NCBI RefSeq assembly: GCF_023243115.1
Contig: NZ_CP085081.1
Location: 1,798,001-1,862,000 of the forward strand
From: Sediminicoccus sp. KRV36
Lineage (GTDB): Bacteria; Pseudomonadota; Alphaproteobacteria; Acetobacterales; Acetobacteraceae
Direction: 5' to 3'
Length of the DNA stretch: 64,000 bases
Shown here piece by piece: positions 33,679 through 42,426 of this stretch. The notes beneath the pieces were generated by a model, which was not told the DNA's origin, searched no databases, and saw only the letters and a program-made list of their open reading frames with translations. The translations under genes were made by a program, and so were the position numbers. Position 1 is the first letter of the stretch. Every line of letters begins with the position of its first letter.

Positions 33679-35843
33679 CACGCGCGGCGCAGATCCTGGT
33701 CCTTCAGCGGAACCGAGCGGATGCGCTTGCCCGTCGCCGCGAAGATCGCGTTCAGCACGGCGGGGGCGGCCACCATGATGGTGGGCTCCCCCACACCGCC
33801 CCAGAACCCGCCGGAGGGCATGACGATGGTTTCCACCTTCGGCATCTCCTCCAGGCGCAGCACCTGGTAGCTGTCGAAATTCGTCTGCTCGATGGCGCCG
33901 TCCTTCACGGTGCATTCGCCATAGAGCAAGGCCGAGAGGCCATAGACGAAGCTGCCCTCCACCTGCATTTCGATCTGCTTCGGGTTCACCGCCACACCGC
34001 TATCGGTGGCGGCGACGATGCGGTGCATCTTGAGCCTGCCTTGCGCATCCACCGAAACCTCGGCGGCGGCTGCGACATAGCTACCAAAGCCCATCTGCTG
34101 CGCGATGCCGCGAAACACGCCGGCGGGCGGCGGCGTGCCCCAGCCGATGCGCTCGGCCACCGCGTTCAGCACGGCCAGGTGCTTGGGGTGGCTGCCCATC
34201 AGCTTGCGGCGCAGGGCCAGCGGGTCCTGGTTGGTGGCATGCGCCACCTCATCGAGGAAGCATTCCAGATAGATGGCGTTCTGGTTGTGCATCACGCCGC
34301 GCCAGAAATGCGGCGGCACATGCGTGTTCCGCATGGCGTGATCCACCAGCAGGTTGGGGAAGCTGTAGCCGATGGCGCTTTCGGCACCCCCCGCATTCAG
34401 CCCCTGGAACTGCACCGGGTCCCGCCCGTTCTGCAACGCCGTGGGGAAAACGAAGGAGAGGATGGACTGGCCCGAGATGCGCATATGCAGCCCGGTGATC
34501 TCGCCATTCGCGTCCAGCCCCGCCGTCATCTTCGCCTTGGTGACGGGGTGGTAGCGCCCCTGCACCATGTCCTCCTCGCGCGTCCATTGGGTCTTGATCG
34601 GCACGCCGGGGATCTGCTTGGCGATGAGCACGGCATCGATCAGCCAGTCATGCGTGGTGCGCCGGCCGAAGCCGCCGCCGAGATCCATGCGGTGCACATC
34701 GCACTGGTTCTGCGGCAGCCCGGCGGCGGTGGCGGTGGCGACCAAGGCGGCCTCGCCATTCTGCGTCGGTGCCCAGACATCGCAGCGCGTGGGGGTCCAG
34801 ACCACGGTCGCGTTCATCGGCTCCATCGGCGCGTGGTTCTGGAAGGGATAGGAATAGACGGCCTCCACCTTGCGCGCGGCGGCGGCGATCGCGGCGCGCG
34901 CATCGCCATTGCTGTTGCCGACAAAGGCCTCGGCCGCGTCCAGCCCTTCGGTCAGGCGGGCGTCAATGCTGGCGGAGGAGACCTGCGCATTCTCGCCCGC
35001 ATCCCAGGTGACGGGCAGCGCATCGAGCGCCGTCTTGGCCTGCCAGAAGGTATTGGCGACCACGGCGACGGCACCTTCGCCCACCTGCAGCACATGCTTC
35101 ACGCCGGGCATGCCGGCCACGCGCGCCGCATCCATGCGGGCCACACGCCCGCCAAAGACCGGGCTGCGCTTGGGCACGGCCACCAGCATGCCCGGCATCT
35201 TGAGATCGGAGCCATAGACCAGCTTGCCGGTGGTCTTGTCGGCCGTGTCCAGCCGCGGGACGGATTGGCCGATCACCGTCCATTGCCCGGGCTCCTTCAG
35301 CGCGACCTGTGCGGCGGCCGGCGGCGAGAGGCGCGCGGCCTCAGCCGCGACGGCGCCATAGGTCAGGGTGCGGCTGGTCGGCCCGTGGGTGATCACGCTG
35401 TCCTTGGCCGTGCAGGTGGCAGGCTCCACGCCCCAGCGGGCGGCGGCGGCCTGGATCAGCATGATGCGCGCCACGGCCCCGCCGCGCCGGACATAATCCT
35501 GGCTCTGGCGGATGCCCTGGCTGCCGGCGGTGAGGAAATTTCCCCAGGCGCGGTTGCGCGCCAGGCTCTGGCCGGGTGTCACATATTCGGTCGTGATCTT
35601 CGACCAGTCGCAGTGCAATTCCTCGGCGATCATCTGGGCGAGGCCGGTGCGCGTGCCCTGGCCCATTTCGGTGCGGGCCATGCGCAGCACCACGCGGTCA
35701 TCCGGATGGATCACCACCCAGGCGTTGATTTCGGGTGTGGCGGCGGCTTGGGCCAACGCGCCGCGCGGCGCCAGATGGAAGCCCACGGCGAGCGCGCCGG
35801 CGGCCTGCATCAGGCCACGGCGGGAGGTGCGGATATGGTTCAT
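33678..35843 (-). CDS. Xanthine-oxidase-family molybdopterin subunit (IorB-like), Tat-exported
   Basis: This 721-aa molybdopterin-cytosine-dinucleotide-binding large subunit is of the isoquinoline 1-oxidoreductase beta/aldehyde oxidase type. The N-terminus TSRRGLMQAAGALAVGF is a twin-arginine signal, so the enzyme works in the periplasm. Typical segments are MARTEMGQGTRTGLAQMIAEE near 55-75, GGGFGRRTTHDWLIDAV, and the catalytic glutamate in GGVGEPTIMVAAPAVLNAIF near the C-terminus. Paired with the 2Fe-2S gene (14-bp gap) and coupled to soxX. The substrate is unknown: an aldehyde or N-heterocycle by family, possibly a sulfur compound by context. Confidence 0.9.
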   Translation of the reverse strand: MNHIRTSRRGLMQAAGALAVGFHLAPRGALAQAAATPEINAWVVIHPDDRVVLRMARTEMGQGTRTGLAQMIAEELHCDWSKITTEYVTPGQSLARNRAWGNFLTAGSQGIRQSQDYVRRGGAVARIMLIQAAAARWGVEPATCTAKDSVITHGPTSRTLTYGAVAAEAARLSPPAAAQVALKEPGQWTVIGQSVPRLDTADKTTGKLVYGSDLKMPGMLVAVPKRSPVFGGRVARMDAARVAGMPGVKHVLQVGEGAVAVVANTFWQAKTALDALPVTWDAGENAQVSSASIDARLTEGLDAAEAFVGNSNGDARAAIAAAARKVEAVYSYPFQNHAPMEPMNATVVWTPTRCDVWAPTQNGEAALVATATAAGLPQNQCDVHRMDLGGGFGRRTTHDWLIDAVLIAKQIPGVPIKTQWTREEDMVQGRYHPVTKAKMTAGLDANGEITGLHMRISGQSILSFVFPTALQNGRDPVQFQGLNAGGAESAIGYSFPNLLVDHAMRNTHVPPHFWRGVMHNQNAIYLECFLDEVAHATNQDPLALRRKLMGSHPKHLAVLNAVAERIGWGTPPPAGVFRGIAQQMGFGSYVAAAAEVSVDAQGRLKMHRIVAATDSGVAVNPKQIEMQVEGSFVYGLSALLYGECTVKDGAIEQTNFDSYQVLRLEEMPKVETIVMPSGGFWGGVGEPTIMVAAPAVLNAIFAATGKRIRSVPLKDQDLRRA

Positions 35844-35857
35844 GTTCTGCGCCCTTC

Positions 35858-36316
35858 TCAGCCGGCCAGGCCGCGCGCGGCACGGTGAATGCCCTCGCGC
35901 ACGCGGTTATAGGTGCCGCAGCGGCAGATATTGGACATGGCGGCGTCAATATCCGCATCCGTCGGGCGGGGCTTTTCGGCCAGCAGGGCGGCGGCGGCCA
36001 TGATCATGCCGGATTGGCAGAAGCCGCATTGCGGCACATCCAGCGCCCGCCAGGCAACCTGAACGGGATGATTGCCCTGGGGCGAGAGGCCCTCGATCGT
36101 CACGATCTTCTGCGCCTCGGTCACGGAATCCAGCGTGACGCCGCAGGAGCGTATCGCCTGGCCATCAATATGCACGGTGCAGGCGCCGCATTGCGCGATG
36201 CCGCAGCCATATTTCGTGCCGGTGAGGCCGACATGGTCGCGGATCGCCCAGAGCAGGGGCGTGTCGGGCGAGGCATTCACCTCCACCACGCTTCCGTTGA
36301 CGTTCAACTTGGCCAT
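35858..36316 (-). CDS. (2Fe-2S)-binding subunit of molybdenum hydroxylase (IorA-like)
   Basis: This 152-aa electron-transfer subunit has a plant-type 2Fe-2S motif [15 protein letters not shown] near 40-54 and a second cluster with [10 protein letters not shown] near 99-108 and [15 protein letters not shown] near 131-145, the standard two-cluster layout of xanthine-oxidase-family small subunits. It lacks a signal peptide and would be exported with the Tat-signal large subunit. It is the first gene of the minus-strand operon that continues through soxX, soxY, soxZ and soxA. Confidence 0.93.
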   Translation of the reverse strand: MAKLNVNGSVVEVNASPDTPLLWAIRDHVGLTGTKYGCGIAQCGACTVHIDGQAIRSCGVTLDSVTEAQKIVTIEGLSPQGNHPVQVAWRALDVPQCGFCQSGMIMAAAALLAEKPRPTDADIDAAMSNICRCGTYNRVREGIHRAARGLAG

Positions 36317-36349
36317 GGTGGCTCTCCCTCAATGATCGAAAAGGCAAAT

Positions 36350-36398
36350 CGAAGGGCGCTGCCCTTCGAGCATCCCGGCAGGAACCTCAGGTTCCTGC
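36350..36398. terminator. Two perfect three-base-loop hairpins between acd and the hydroxylase-sox operon
   Basis: CGAAGGGC-GCT-GCCCTTCG (36350-36368) and GCAGGAACC-TCA-GGTTCCTGC (36378-36398) stand in tandem after the acyl-CoA dehydrogenase gene on the minus strand and before the hydroxylase start. The second has a compensated copy at 51301-51321. Transcription termination is likely. The remainder of the 137-bp gap should hold the hydroxylase-sox promoter. Confidence 0.65.
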
Positions 36399-36453
36399 AC
36401 CTCCCTTCCATGCGCAAGCCGAAACCTGATCCCGGAAATGAGATTGCCGGACG

Positions 36454-37617
36454 TCAGAGCGTTCTGGCGATGATCTCCCGCATCACCTCGCTCGAACCGC
36501 CATAGATCCGCCCCACCCGCGCATCCGCCCAGGCGCGGCCGATCTCGTATTCGGCCATGTAGCCGTAGCCGCCATGCATCTGCAGGAAATCATCCAGCAG
36601 GCGGTTCTGCATCTCGGTGCCGAGCAGCTTGGCGGCCGCCGCATCCTCGCCCGACAACTCGCCGCGCATGTGCCGCGTGATGCAGTCATCCAGATAGACG
36701 CGGAACATCTCGATCTCGGCGCGGGCCTGGGCCAGCTTGAAGCGGTGCACCTGAAAATCGAAGACCGAGTGGCCAAAGACCTGGCGCTCCTTGGTGTAGG
36801 CGATGGTCTTGTCCAGCATGGTCTCCATGCTGATGGCGGCCCGCACGGCAATCACCAGGCGCTCCTGCGGCAATTGGTGCATCAGGTGGCGGAAGCCGGC
36901 ATTTTCCTCGCCGATCAGGTTGTCCAGCGGCACCCGCACATCCTCGAAGAACAGCTCGGAGGTGTCCTGCGCGTGCATGCCGATCTTTTCGAGGTTGCGG
37001 CCGCGCGTGAAACCGGGCGTGCCCTCCTCGACGGCGATCAGCGAGACGCCGCGCCGCCCGGCCGCCGGATCGGTCTTGCAGACGACGATCACCAGCCCGG
37101 CATTCTGCCCCGACGAGATGAAGGTCTTGGAACCATTGATCACCCAATGCGCGCCATCCCGCACGGCACTGGCGCGCACGGCCTTGAGGTCACTGCCCAT
37201 GCCGGGCTCGGTCATGGCGATGGCGCCGATCATCTCGCCCGCCGCCATTTTCGGCAGCCATTGGCGCTTGCGCGCCTCGCTCGCATAGGCCGCGACGTAA
37301 GGCACCACGATGTCCGAATGCAGCTGGAACGCCACACCCGAGGCATTCACCCGCGCCAGTTCCTCGATGACGATGGCGGCATGGCCGAAATCGCCGCCGG
37401 CACCGCCATATTCGGGGTCCAGCATGGTGCAGAGGAAACCCTGCGCGCCCGCCTTGCGCCACAGCTCGCGCGGGACGATCCCGGCATGCTCCCAGTCGCG
37501 GTGGAAGGGGGCGATTTCGCGCTCCACGAAGCGGCGCATCTGCTCGCGGAACATCTCATGCTCGGCGGTGAAGACGCGGCGTGGGCGCCTGGGGCGCGCG
37601 GCGGCATTGGTGTCCAT
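36454..37617 (-). CDS. Acyl-CoA dehydrogenase
   Basis: This 387-aa FAD enzyme of the short/medium-chain acyl-CoA dehydrogenase family has FAD/substrate loops GAIAMTEPGMGSDLKAVRA near 125-143 and WVINGSKTFISSGQNAGLV near 151-169, and C-terminal MHGGYGYMAEYEIGRAWADA with RIYGGSSEVMREIIAR. ATG 37617 sits 8 bases from an AGGAGGTGA ribosome site; the in-frame GTG at 37626 overlaps that site and was rejected. It follows a CaiB/AMACR-type gene by 30 bases, so the pair probably activates and oxidises a branched or aromatic acyl-CoA. Confidence 0.93.
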   Translation of the reverse strand: MDTNAAARPRRPRRVFTAEHEMFREQMRRFVEREIAPFHRDWEHAGIVPRELWRKAGAQGFLCTMLDPEYGGAGGDFGHAAIVIEELARVNASGVAFQLHSDIVVPYVAAYASEARKRQWLPKMAAGEMIGAIAMTEPGMGSDLKAVRASAVRDGAHWVINGSKTFISSGQNAGLVIVVCKTDPAAGRRGVSLIAVEEGTPGFTRGRNLEKIGMHAQDTSELFFEDVRVPLDNLIGEENAGFRHLMHQLPQERLVIAVRAAISMETMLDKTIAYTKERQVFGHSVFDFQVHRFKLAQARAEIEMFRVYLDDCITRHMRGELSGEDAAAAKLLGTEMQNRLLDDFLQMHGGYGYMAEYEIGRAWADARVGRIYGGSSEVMREIIARTL

Positions 37618-37647
37618 GGGTGTCACCTCCTGTTCTTGGCCGGCAGG

Positions 37648-38775
37648 CTAGCGGCTTGCGGGATCGGGGGCGAGTGCGGTGATTTCGGCCTCGGAGAAGC
37701 CGAATTCCGCCAGCACCTCGCGGCTGTGCTCGCCGCGCAGCGGCGGGGGCGCATGCAACGCGCCCGGCGTGCGGGAGAAGCGCGGGGCGGGCGCCGGGTG
37801 GGTCGCGCCGTCCCGCTCCAGGAAGGTGGCGCGGGCCGCGTTGTGCGGGTGGTGCGGGGCTTCCTCCATGGAGAGGATGGGCGCCACACAGGCATCGCTC
37901 CCGGCAAAGAGCGCGGCCCATTCATCGCGCGTCTTCAGGCCGAAGGCCGCGGCCAGCAGCGCCTTGTGCGCGGGCCACCGGGCCGGCTCCATCCGGCCCT
38001 CGAACAGCTTGGGGTCCAGGCCCATCTTCGCCACCATCTCGTCGAAGAAGGCGGGCTCGATCGGCCCCACGGCCACAAAGCCGCCGCAGGCGCAGGCATA
38101 GCTGTCATAGAAGGAGGCCGCGCCATCCAGCATGTTGCCGCCGCGCGCAGCACCCCAGCGCCCGCGCGCCTGCATGCCGTAGATCGGCGCCATCAGCAGG
38201 GCCGCGCCATCCACCATCGCGGCATCCACCACCTGGCCCTGGCCGCTCCTGTCACGCTCCAGCAGCGCGGCGAGGAGGCCGAAGGCCAGCAGCAGCCCGC
38301 CGCCGCCGTAATCGCCCACGAGATTGAGCGGCGGCGCCGGCGGCTGCCCGGCGCGGCCCATGGCGTGCAGCGCGCCGGTCAGCGCGATGTAGTTGATGTC
38401 ATGCCCGGCGAGCTTCGCCATCGGGCCATCCTGGCCCCAGCCCGTCATGCGCCCATAGACCAGGCGGGGATTGCGCGCCCGCACCGCCTCGGGCCCCAGC
38501 CCCAGCCGCTCCATGACACCGGGCCGGAAGCCCTCGATCAGCGCGTCCGAGGTCTCGGCCATGCGCAGCACGGCCTGCACGGCCTCGGGCCGCTTCAGAT
38601 CGAGGGCAAGGGAGCGGCGGTTGCGCAGCGAGACATCCTGGCGGGAGCCGGCGGGGCCTTCGGCGCGCTCGATGCGGATCACCGTGGCACCCAGATCGGC
38701 CAGCAGCATGGCGCAGAAGGGCCCGGGGCCGATGCCGGCAATCTCGAGGACGCGAATTCCGTGCAGCGGACCCAT
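37648..38775 (-). CDS. CaiB/BaiF family CoA-transferase / alpha-methylacyl-CoA racemase-like
   Basis: This 375-aa family III protein begins [20 protein letters not shown]. The pair [17 protein letters not shown] near 123-139 and [17 protein letters not shown] near 150-166 matches the histidine and aspartate acid-base residues of alpha-methylacyl-CoA racemase rather than a plain CoA-transferase. AMACR epimerises 2-methyl-branched acyl-CoA so that a dehydrogenase can act, which fits the downstream acyl-CoA dehydrogenase gene. Confidence 0.88.
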   Translation of the reverse strand: MGPLHGIRVLEIAGIGPGPFCAMLLADLGATVIRIERAEGPAGSRQDVSLRNRRSLALDLKRPEAVQAVLRMAETSDALIEGFRPGVMERLGLGPEAVRARNPRLVYGRMTGWGQDGPMAKLAGHDINYIALTGALHAMGRAGQPPAPPLNLVGDYGGGGLLLAFGLLAALLERDRSGQGQVVDAAMVDGAALLMAPIYGMQARGRWGAARGGNMLDGAASFYDSYACACGGFVAVGPIEPAFFDEMVAKMGLDPKLFEGRMEPARWPAHKALLAAAFGLKTRDEWAALFAGSDACVAPILSMEEAPHHPHNAARATFLERDGATHPAPAPRFSRTPGALHAPPPLRGEHSREVLAEFGFSEAEITALAPDPASR

Positions 38776-38855
38776 GCTTGCCTCCCTGTTTATGGCGGGA
38801 AGCCTAGCAGCGGGCGGGAGGCGGCGCGAAGGGGCCGTGGTGGGATTGGGGAAAG

Positions 38856-38932
38856 TGGCGCGCCCTGGTGGATTCGAACCACCGGCCTGAAGCTTAGAAG
38901 GCTCCTGCTCTATCCAACTGAGCTAAGGGCGC
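38856..38932 (-). tRNA. tRNA-Arg (anticodon TCT), CCA encoded
   Basis: The reverse strand folds as a full cloverleaf: acceptor GCGCCCT with AGGGCGC, D-arm GCTC-AGTTGGATA-GAGC, anticodon stem GGAGC/GCTTC with loop CTTCTAA (anticodon TCT, Arg), and T-arm with GGTTCGAATCC. Discriminator G and an encoded CCA (38856-38858) follow. It reads AGA/AGG codons, which are rare in this GC-rich genome. Confidence 0.95.
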
Positions 38933-38947
38933 GAAGCTGAAATCGGG

Positions 38948-39271
38948 TCAATGCGTCCAGTTGTCCGGGCGGTTGGTCCGGAAGTTGTCGGCATAGACCT
39001 TGGGCTTGATCGGGCGGGTGCGCGTCGGCTCTTCCACCTCATGGGCGATGCCTTGCGCTTCGGCATAGGCGATGGCGGCCTCGCGCGTCGGGAAATGCAG
39101 CCGCACTTGACGCGTCGTCTCGGCCGAGCCGATCCAGCCGGTCAGCGGGTCCAGGCGCGAGCGGCCGGGCGGCGTGAATTCCAGCGCCCATTCCTGCGTA
39201 TTGGCGCGGCCCGACTGCATGGCCGAGCGCGGCGGCTGGAAGATGCGGGCCTTGGTGACAACAAGCGACAT
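38948..39271 (-). CDS. NDUFS4-like accessory subunit of NADH dehydrogenase (ETC complex I region)
   Basis: This 107-aa protein matches the alphaproteobacterial homologue of the mitochondrial 18-kDa complex I subunit (AQDQ/NDUFS4). Visible are ARIFQPPRSAMQSGRANTQE near 7-26, WALEFTP, the LTGWIGSAETTRQVRLHFPT segment near 42-61, and the C-terminal FRTNRPDNWTH. It binds at the peripheral arm of complex I. ATG 39271 was chosen so that the protein starts at the family N-terminus. It lies right beside tRNA-Arg. Confidence 0.92.
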   Translation of the reverse strand: MSLVVTKARIFQPPRSAMQSGRANTQEWALEFTPPGRSRLDPLTGWIGSAETTRQVRLHFPTREAAIAYAEAQGIAHEVEEPTRTRPIKPKVYADNFRTNRPDNWTH

Positions 39272-39362
39272 GCGGCGGAATTCCCCAGATGGCCGAACCA
39301 TGCGGGGAGGATACGACGCCTCGCCCCATCTTGGAACCATTCACGGATGAGGGGGCAGCGGC

Positions 39363-39379
39363 AGGGCGCCGGCGCCCCT
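39363..39379. terminator. GC palindrome at the 3' end of a Bug gene
   Basis: GGGCGCC (39364-39370) is followed directly by its reverse complement GGCGCCC (39371-39377), overlapping the Bug-protein stop region on the minus strand. It could act as a terminator hairpin, but there is no loop spacer or U-tract, so support is weak. Confidence 0.3.
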
Positions 39380-40331
39380 ATTCGGCGCGGATATTCGCGG
39401 CCTGCGCCACCTCGCGGAAGCGGGCGATGTCGCCGCGCAGAATCGCGCCGAATTCTGCCGGGCTGGAGGGGGCGGGGGTGGCGCCCTCGGCCTCGTAGAT
39501 GCGCGCCACATCGGGCTCGGCCAGGCTGGCGCGCACCGCGGTGTTGAGGATGCGCAGCACCTCGGCTGGCAGGCCGCGCGGGCCGAACAGGCCCCACCAG
39601 ATGCTCGCTTCGTAATCAAGGCCCGTCGCCTCGCGCACGGTGGGGGCCGCCGGGCTGCCGGCGGGCGCGCCGGGGGCGGCATAGGCCAGCAGCCGCACGC
39701 GCTGGTCGCGGATCGGGCCGGATGCGCTGGCCATGGTGGTGATCAGCAGCTGGATATGGCCGGCGACGAGATCCGTCACCGCGGGCGGCATGCCCCGATA
39801 GGGCACATGGTTGAGCCGCAGCCCGGCCCGCAGCGCGAAATACTCGGTGACGAAGTGATTGATGCCGCCCGGGCCGGAGCTGCCGAAATCCACCTGCCCC
39901 GGATGCGCCTTCGCATGCGCGATCAGCCCGGCCACGTCGCGCGGCGGAAAATTGAGGTTGGTCAGCACCAGGAAGGGGGCGACGGCGAGGCGCGCCACGG
40001 GTTCAAAGCTTTCCGCCGCGTCATAGGGCGTGCGCTGCACCACGGCCGAGGCCGCGAAGCTGCTGCTGGTCACCATCAGCGTATGCCCATCGGCCGCCGC
40101 CTGCGCCACCTGGGCCGCGCCAATGGCGCCGCCGGCGCCGGGCCGGTTCTCGATCACCACGGGCTGGCCCAGGCGCTGTTGCAGCTTCTCCGCCAGGGGC
40201 CGGGCGATCACATCATTCGACCCGCCGGGCGGAAAGGGGACGACGATGCGCACCGGGCGCTGCGGCCAGGCCGGCTGGGCCTGGGCGAGCGTGGGTGTGG
40301 CAAGCAGGGCAAGCGCGGCGCGGCGATTCAT
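39378..40331 (-). CDS. Tripartite tricarboxylate transporter binding protein (Bug family)
   Basis: This 317-aa periplasmic protein has a signal peptide (NRRAALALLATPTLAQA) followed by WPQRPVRIVVPFPPGGSNDV, the Bug-family mature start, and GQPVVIENRPGAGGAIGAAQ near 63-82. It is an orphan: no TctA/TctB genes are nearby. ATG 40331 was chosen so that the signal peptide begins the protein. It is the second of three Bug proteins; the next lies 0.4 kb upstream on the same strand with a small membrane peptide between them. Confidence 0.92.
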   Translation of the reverse strand: MNRRAALALLATPTLAQAQPAWPQRPVRIVVPFPPGGSNDVIARPLAEKLQQRLGQPVVIENRPGAGGAIGAAQVAQAAADGHTLMVTSSSFAASAVVQRTPYDAAESFEPVARLAVAPFLVLTNLNFPPRDVAGLIAHAKAHPGQVDFGSSGPGGINHFVTEYFALRAGLRLNHVPYRGMPPAVTDLVAGHIQLLITTMASASGPIRDQRVRLLAYAAPGAPAGSPAAPTVREATGLDYEASIWWGLFGPRGLPAEVLRILNTAVRASLAEPDVARIYEAEGATPAPSSPAEFGAILRGDIARFREVAQAANIRAE

Positions 40332-40398
40332 GGGTGTTCCTCCGCCCGCGACTGTGCCCGAAGCGGCGCGTTTGTCCACGCCGCCTGGCTGGGCCGCC

Positions 40399-40527
40399 TC
40401 AGCCGGCGATGGCTTTCCAGGCGATATGAGCGAGGACGCCCGCCAGCGTGCTGGCCGTGGCGAGGATGCTGAAGCGCAGCAGGGTGAGAGCGAAGTCGCC
40501 GCGGTTGGTTTCGGACATCTGGGACAT
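40399..40527 (-). CDS. 42-aa single-helix membrane peptide
   Basis: This short gene encodes 42 residues with one hydrophobic helix (FALTLLRFSILATASTLAGV near 12-31) after a polar N-terminus, ending AHIAWKAIAG. The ATG at 40527 follows a strong AAAGGAGC ribosome site with good spacing, which is the best evidence that it is translated. I recognise no family. It lies between two Bug-protein genes on their strand. A small membrane-protein regulator or transporter accessory is possible but unproven. Confidence 0.55.
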   Translation of the reverse strand: MSQMSETNRGDFALTLLRFSILATASTLAGVLAHIAWKAIAG

Positions 40528-40659
40528 GGGGAAGCTCCTTTGGATCATTGCCTTCCCAATCCATGGAGCAAGTGGCGGGCCAGCTTCTCAAGCTGTTGAT
40601 ATCACGAGGTTCATGCGTCTGCGCCCAGCGCATCCCCCTGGGCCAGCCCCCAAGTCGCA

Positions 40660-40701
40660 TTGCAAATTGCAAATGGCGGGGCGCGCATTCGCAATTTGCA
40701 A
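40660..40701. promoter_or_regulatory. Inverted TTGCAAATTGC elements upstream of the small membrane peptide
   Basis: TTGCAAATTGC (40660-40670) and its exact inverse GCAATTTGCAA (40691-40701) flank a 20-base GC-rich spacer. They can pair as an 11-bp hairpin or serve as two operator sites with centres 29-31 bases apart. The AT-rich words stand out in this GC-rich region. The surrounding gap (40528-40723) holds no gene. Confidence 0.45.
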
Positions 40702-40723
40702 CGGCGGGGTGGCGCGCCAGGCT

Positions 40724-41692
40724 TCAATCCATCCGCAGGCCGAGCCGGCGCACCGCCGCACTCTCCTCGGCGTTCAGGCGGCGGGCGAAATCGGCATAGG
40801 CTTCGCTGTCCATGTAGCGCACCGGCATGTCGAAGCGCTCCAGCGTGGCCACATGCTGCGGGTCGAAGAGGGCGGGCTTGATCGCGTCATGCAGCGCGCG
40901 GACCACGCCGGGGTCCATGTTCTTCGGCCCGGCCAGGCCGAAGGGGCTGTCGGAGACGATATCAATGCCCACTTCGCGCAGCGTCCGCACATCGGGGAAG
41001 CGCTTGGCGCGCTCGGCACTCCAGACGATGAGCAGGCGGAAGCGCCCCTCCTGCACCAGCGGCGCCCAGCCCGTGCTGTCCGCCACGCATTCGACGGAGC
41101 CCGTCAGCAGCGCCTGCGTCGTATCGGCGCCGCCGCGGAAGGGCACATGCAGGAACTCGATGCCGCGCTCGGCCGCGATGCGCTCCATGGTGATGTGCAG
41201 GGAGGAGCCGACGCCCGGCGTGCCGTAGCTGACGCGCCCCGGATTGGCCTTGGCGTAGTCCAGGAACTGCTCCCAGGTGGCGTAGCGGCTGTCACTGCGC
41301 ACCACCACGCCGAAGACATAGCCGGTCAGGTGGATCACCCAGGAGAAATCGGCCATGGGGTCGAAGGTGGGGCGGCGGCTCATCGCCGGGATGCGGAAGA
41401 TGGTGACGGGCATCTGGCCGATCAGATGGCCATCGCCGCGCGGCTCCTGCGCGATCATGGCCGGGCCCAGCGTGCCCGAGGCGCCGGGGCGATTCTCCAC
41501 GATCACCGACTGGCCGAGATTGCGCCCCGCCAGCTCCGCCAGCACGCGCAGATGCGTATCGGCCGAGCCCCCCGGCAGCCAGGGCACGACGAGGCGCACC
41601 GGCCGGTTCGGAAAGCCAGCCTGCGCCAGCGCAGGGGTGGCGAGGCCAGCGGTGGCGAGGGGCAGGGCGAATGCGGCGCGGCGGGTGATCAT
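40724..41692 (-). CDS. Tripartite tricarboxylate transporter binding protein (Bug family)
   Basis: This 322-aa protein has a signal peptide (ITRRAAFALPLATAGLATPALA) and the Bug mature start FPNRPVRLVVPWLPGGSADT, then GQSVIVENRPGASGTLGPAM near 60-79. ATG 41692 starts the signal peptide. Like the other two Bug proteins it lacks permease genes. The ligand is unknown; the family binds di- and tricarboxylates and amino acids. Confidence 0.92.
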   Translation of the reverse strand: MITRRAAFALPLATAGLATPALAQAGFPNRPVRLVVPWLPGGSADTHLRVLAELAGRNLGQSVIVENRPGASGTLGPAMIAQEPRGDGHLIGQMPVTIFRIPAMSRRPTFDPMADFSWVIHLTGYVFGVVVRSDSRYATWEQFLDYAKANPGRVSYGTPGVGSSLHITMERIAAERGIEFLHVPFRGGADTTQALLTGSVECVADSTGWAPLVQEGRFRLLIVWSAERAKRFPDVRTLREVGIDIVSDSPFGLAGPKNMDPGVVRALHDAIKPALFDPQHVATLERFDMPVRYMDSEAYADFARRLNAEESAAVRRLGLRMD

Positions 41693-41814
41693 GGCGGTTC
41701 CTCGGTTGATTTTGCGGCAGCATGGCAGGCAAGGGCGGGGCTGGTCCATCGCAACCCGTTGCGGCGCCGGGCGGGCTCGGCTATCCGGCCGGGCATCCGG
41801 ATGGAGAGATTGTC

Positions 41815-42426
41815 ATGCGCCGCCGTGTCCTTTTGGGGGGGGTCTTCGCCGTGCCGGCCATGGCCCAAGGCCATGCCTTCCTGGCCGATGACGCGCTGCT
41901 GCCGCTGCTGCGGGCGGGGGGGCTGAACCTCTATTTCCGCCACGCCATCACGGACCGCTCCCAGGTGGATACCGGGCTGCGGGGCGATCGCGCCGGGCAG
42001 CGCAACCTGAGCGAGGCCGGGCGGCAGCAGGCCACGCGGCTGGGCCAGGCGATCCGCGCGCTGAACATCCCCGTGGCCGAGGTGCTGACCAGCGAGGTGT
42101 TCCGCGCGCAGGACACGGCCGAACTGGCCTTTGGCCGCGCGCAAACCCGCGTCGAGCGGGATCTGATCGCCGATGACTACACGCCCGGCAGCCCCAGCGA
42201 TGATGCGCGCGCCGTCTCCCGTCGCCTCGCCCAGCCGGTGGTTGGCGGGAACCGCGTGATGATCGGCCATATCGTGCCGCTGGGGATGATCCTCGGCCGC
42301 GGCCTGGCGCAGCAGGAATTCCCGGAGGGCGCGGCCGGCGTGTTCCGGCCGGGTGGTGCCGACTGGGCCTTCCTGGGCTTCTTCCGGGCCGAGCAGCTCA
42401 TCGCCCTGGCCGGGAGCGCGCGTTAG
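41815..42426 (+). CDS. Exported histidine phosphatase family protein
   Basis: This 203-aa protein has an N-terminal signal (RRRVLLGGVFAVPAMAQG). The histidine-phosphatase core has catalytic RHAIT near 43-47 (in place of the usual RHG/RHAE), NLSEAGRQQATRLGQAI near 62-78, LTSEVFRAQDTAELAFG, and the second histidine in MIGHIVPLG. Family members remove phosphate from varied esters. ATG 41815 follows GGAGAGA. It is divergent from the Bug gene. Confidence 0.82.
   Translation: MRRRVLLGGVFAVPAMAQGHAFLADDALLPLLRAGGLNLYFRHAITDRSQVDTGLRGDRAGQRNLSEAGRQQATRLGQAIRALNIPVAEVLTSEVFRAQDTAELAFGRAQTRVERDLIADDYTPGSPSDDARAVSRRLAQPVVGGNRVMIGHIVPLGMILGRGLAQQEFPEGAAGVFRPGGADWAFLGFFRAEQLIALAGSAR

Noticed and set aside
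33679..33915. N-terminal extension of soxX
   Set aside because: It lies wholly inside the molybdopterin-subunit gene, and a normal signal peptide starts at the ATG at 33678.
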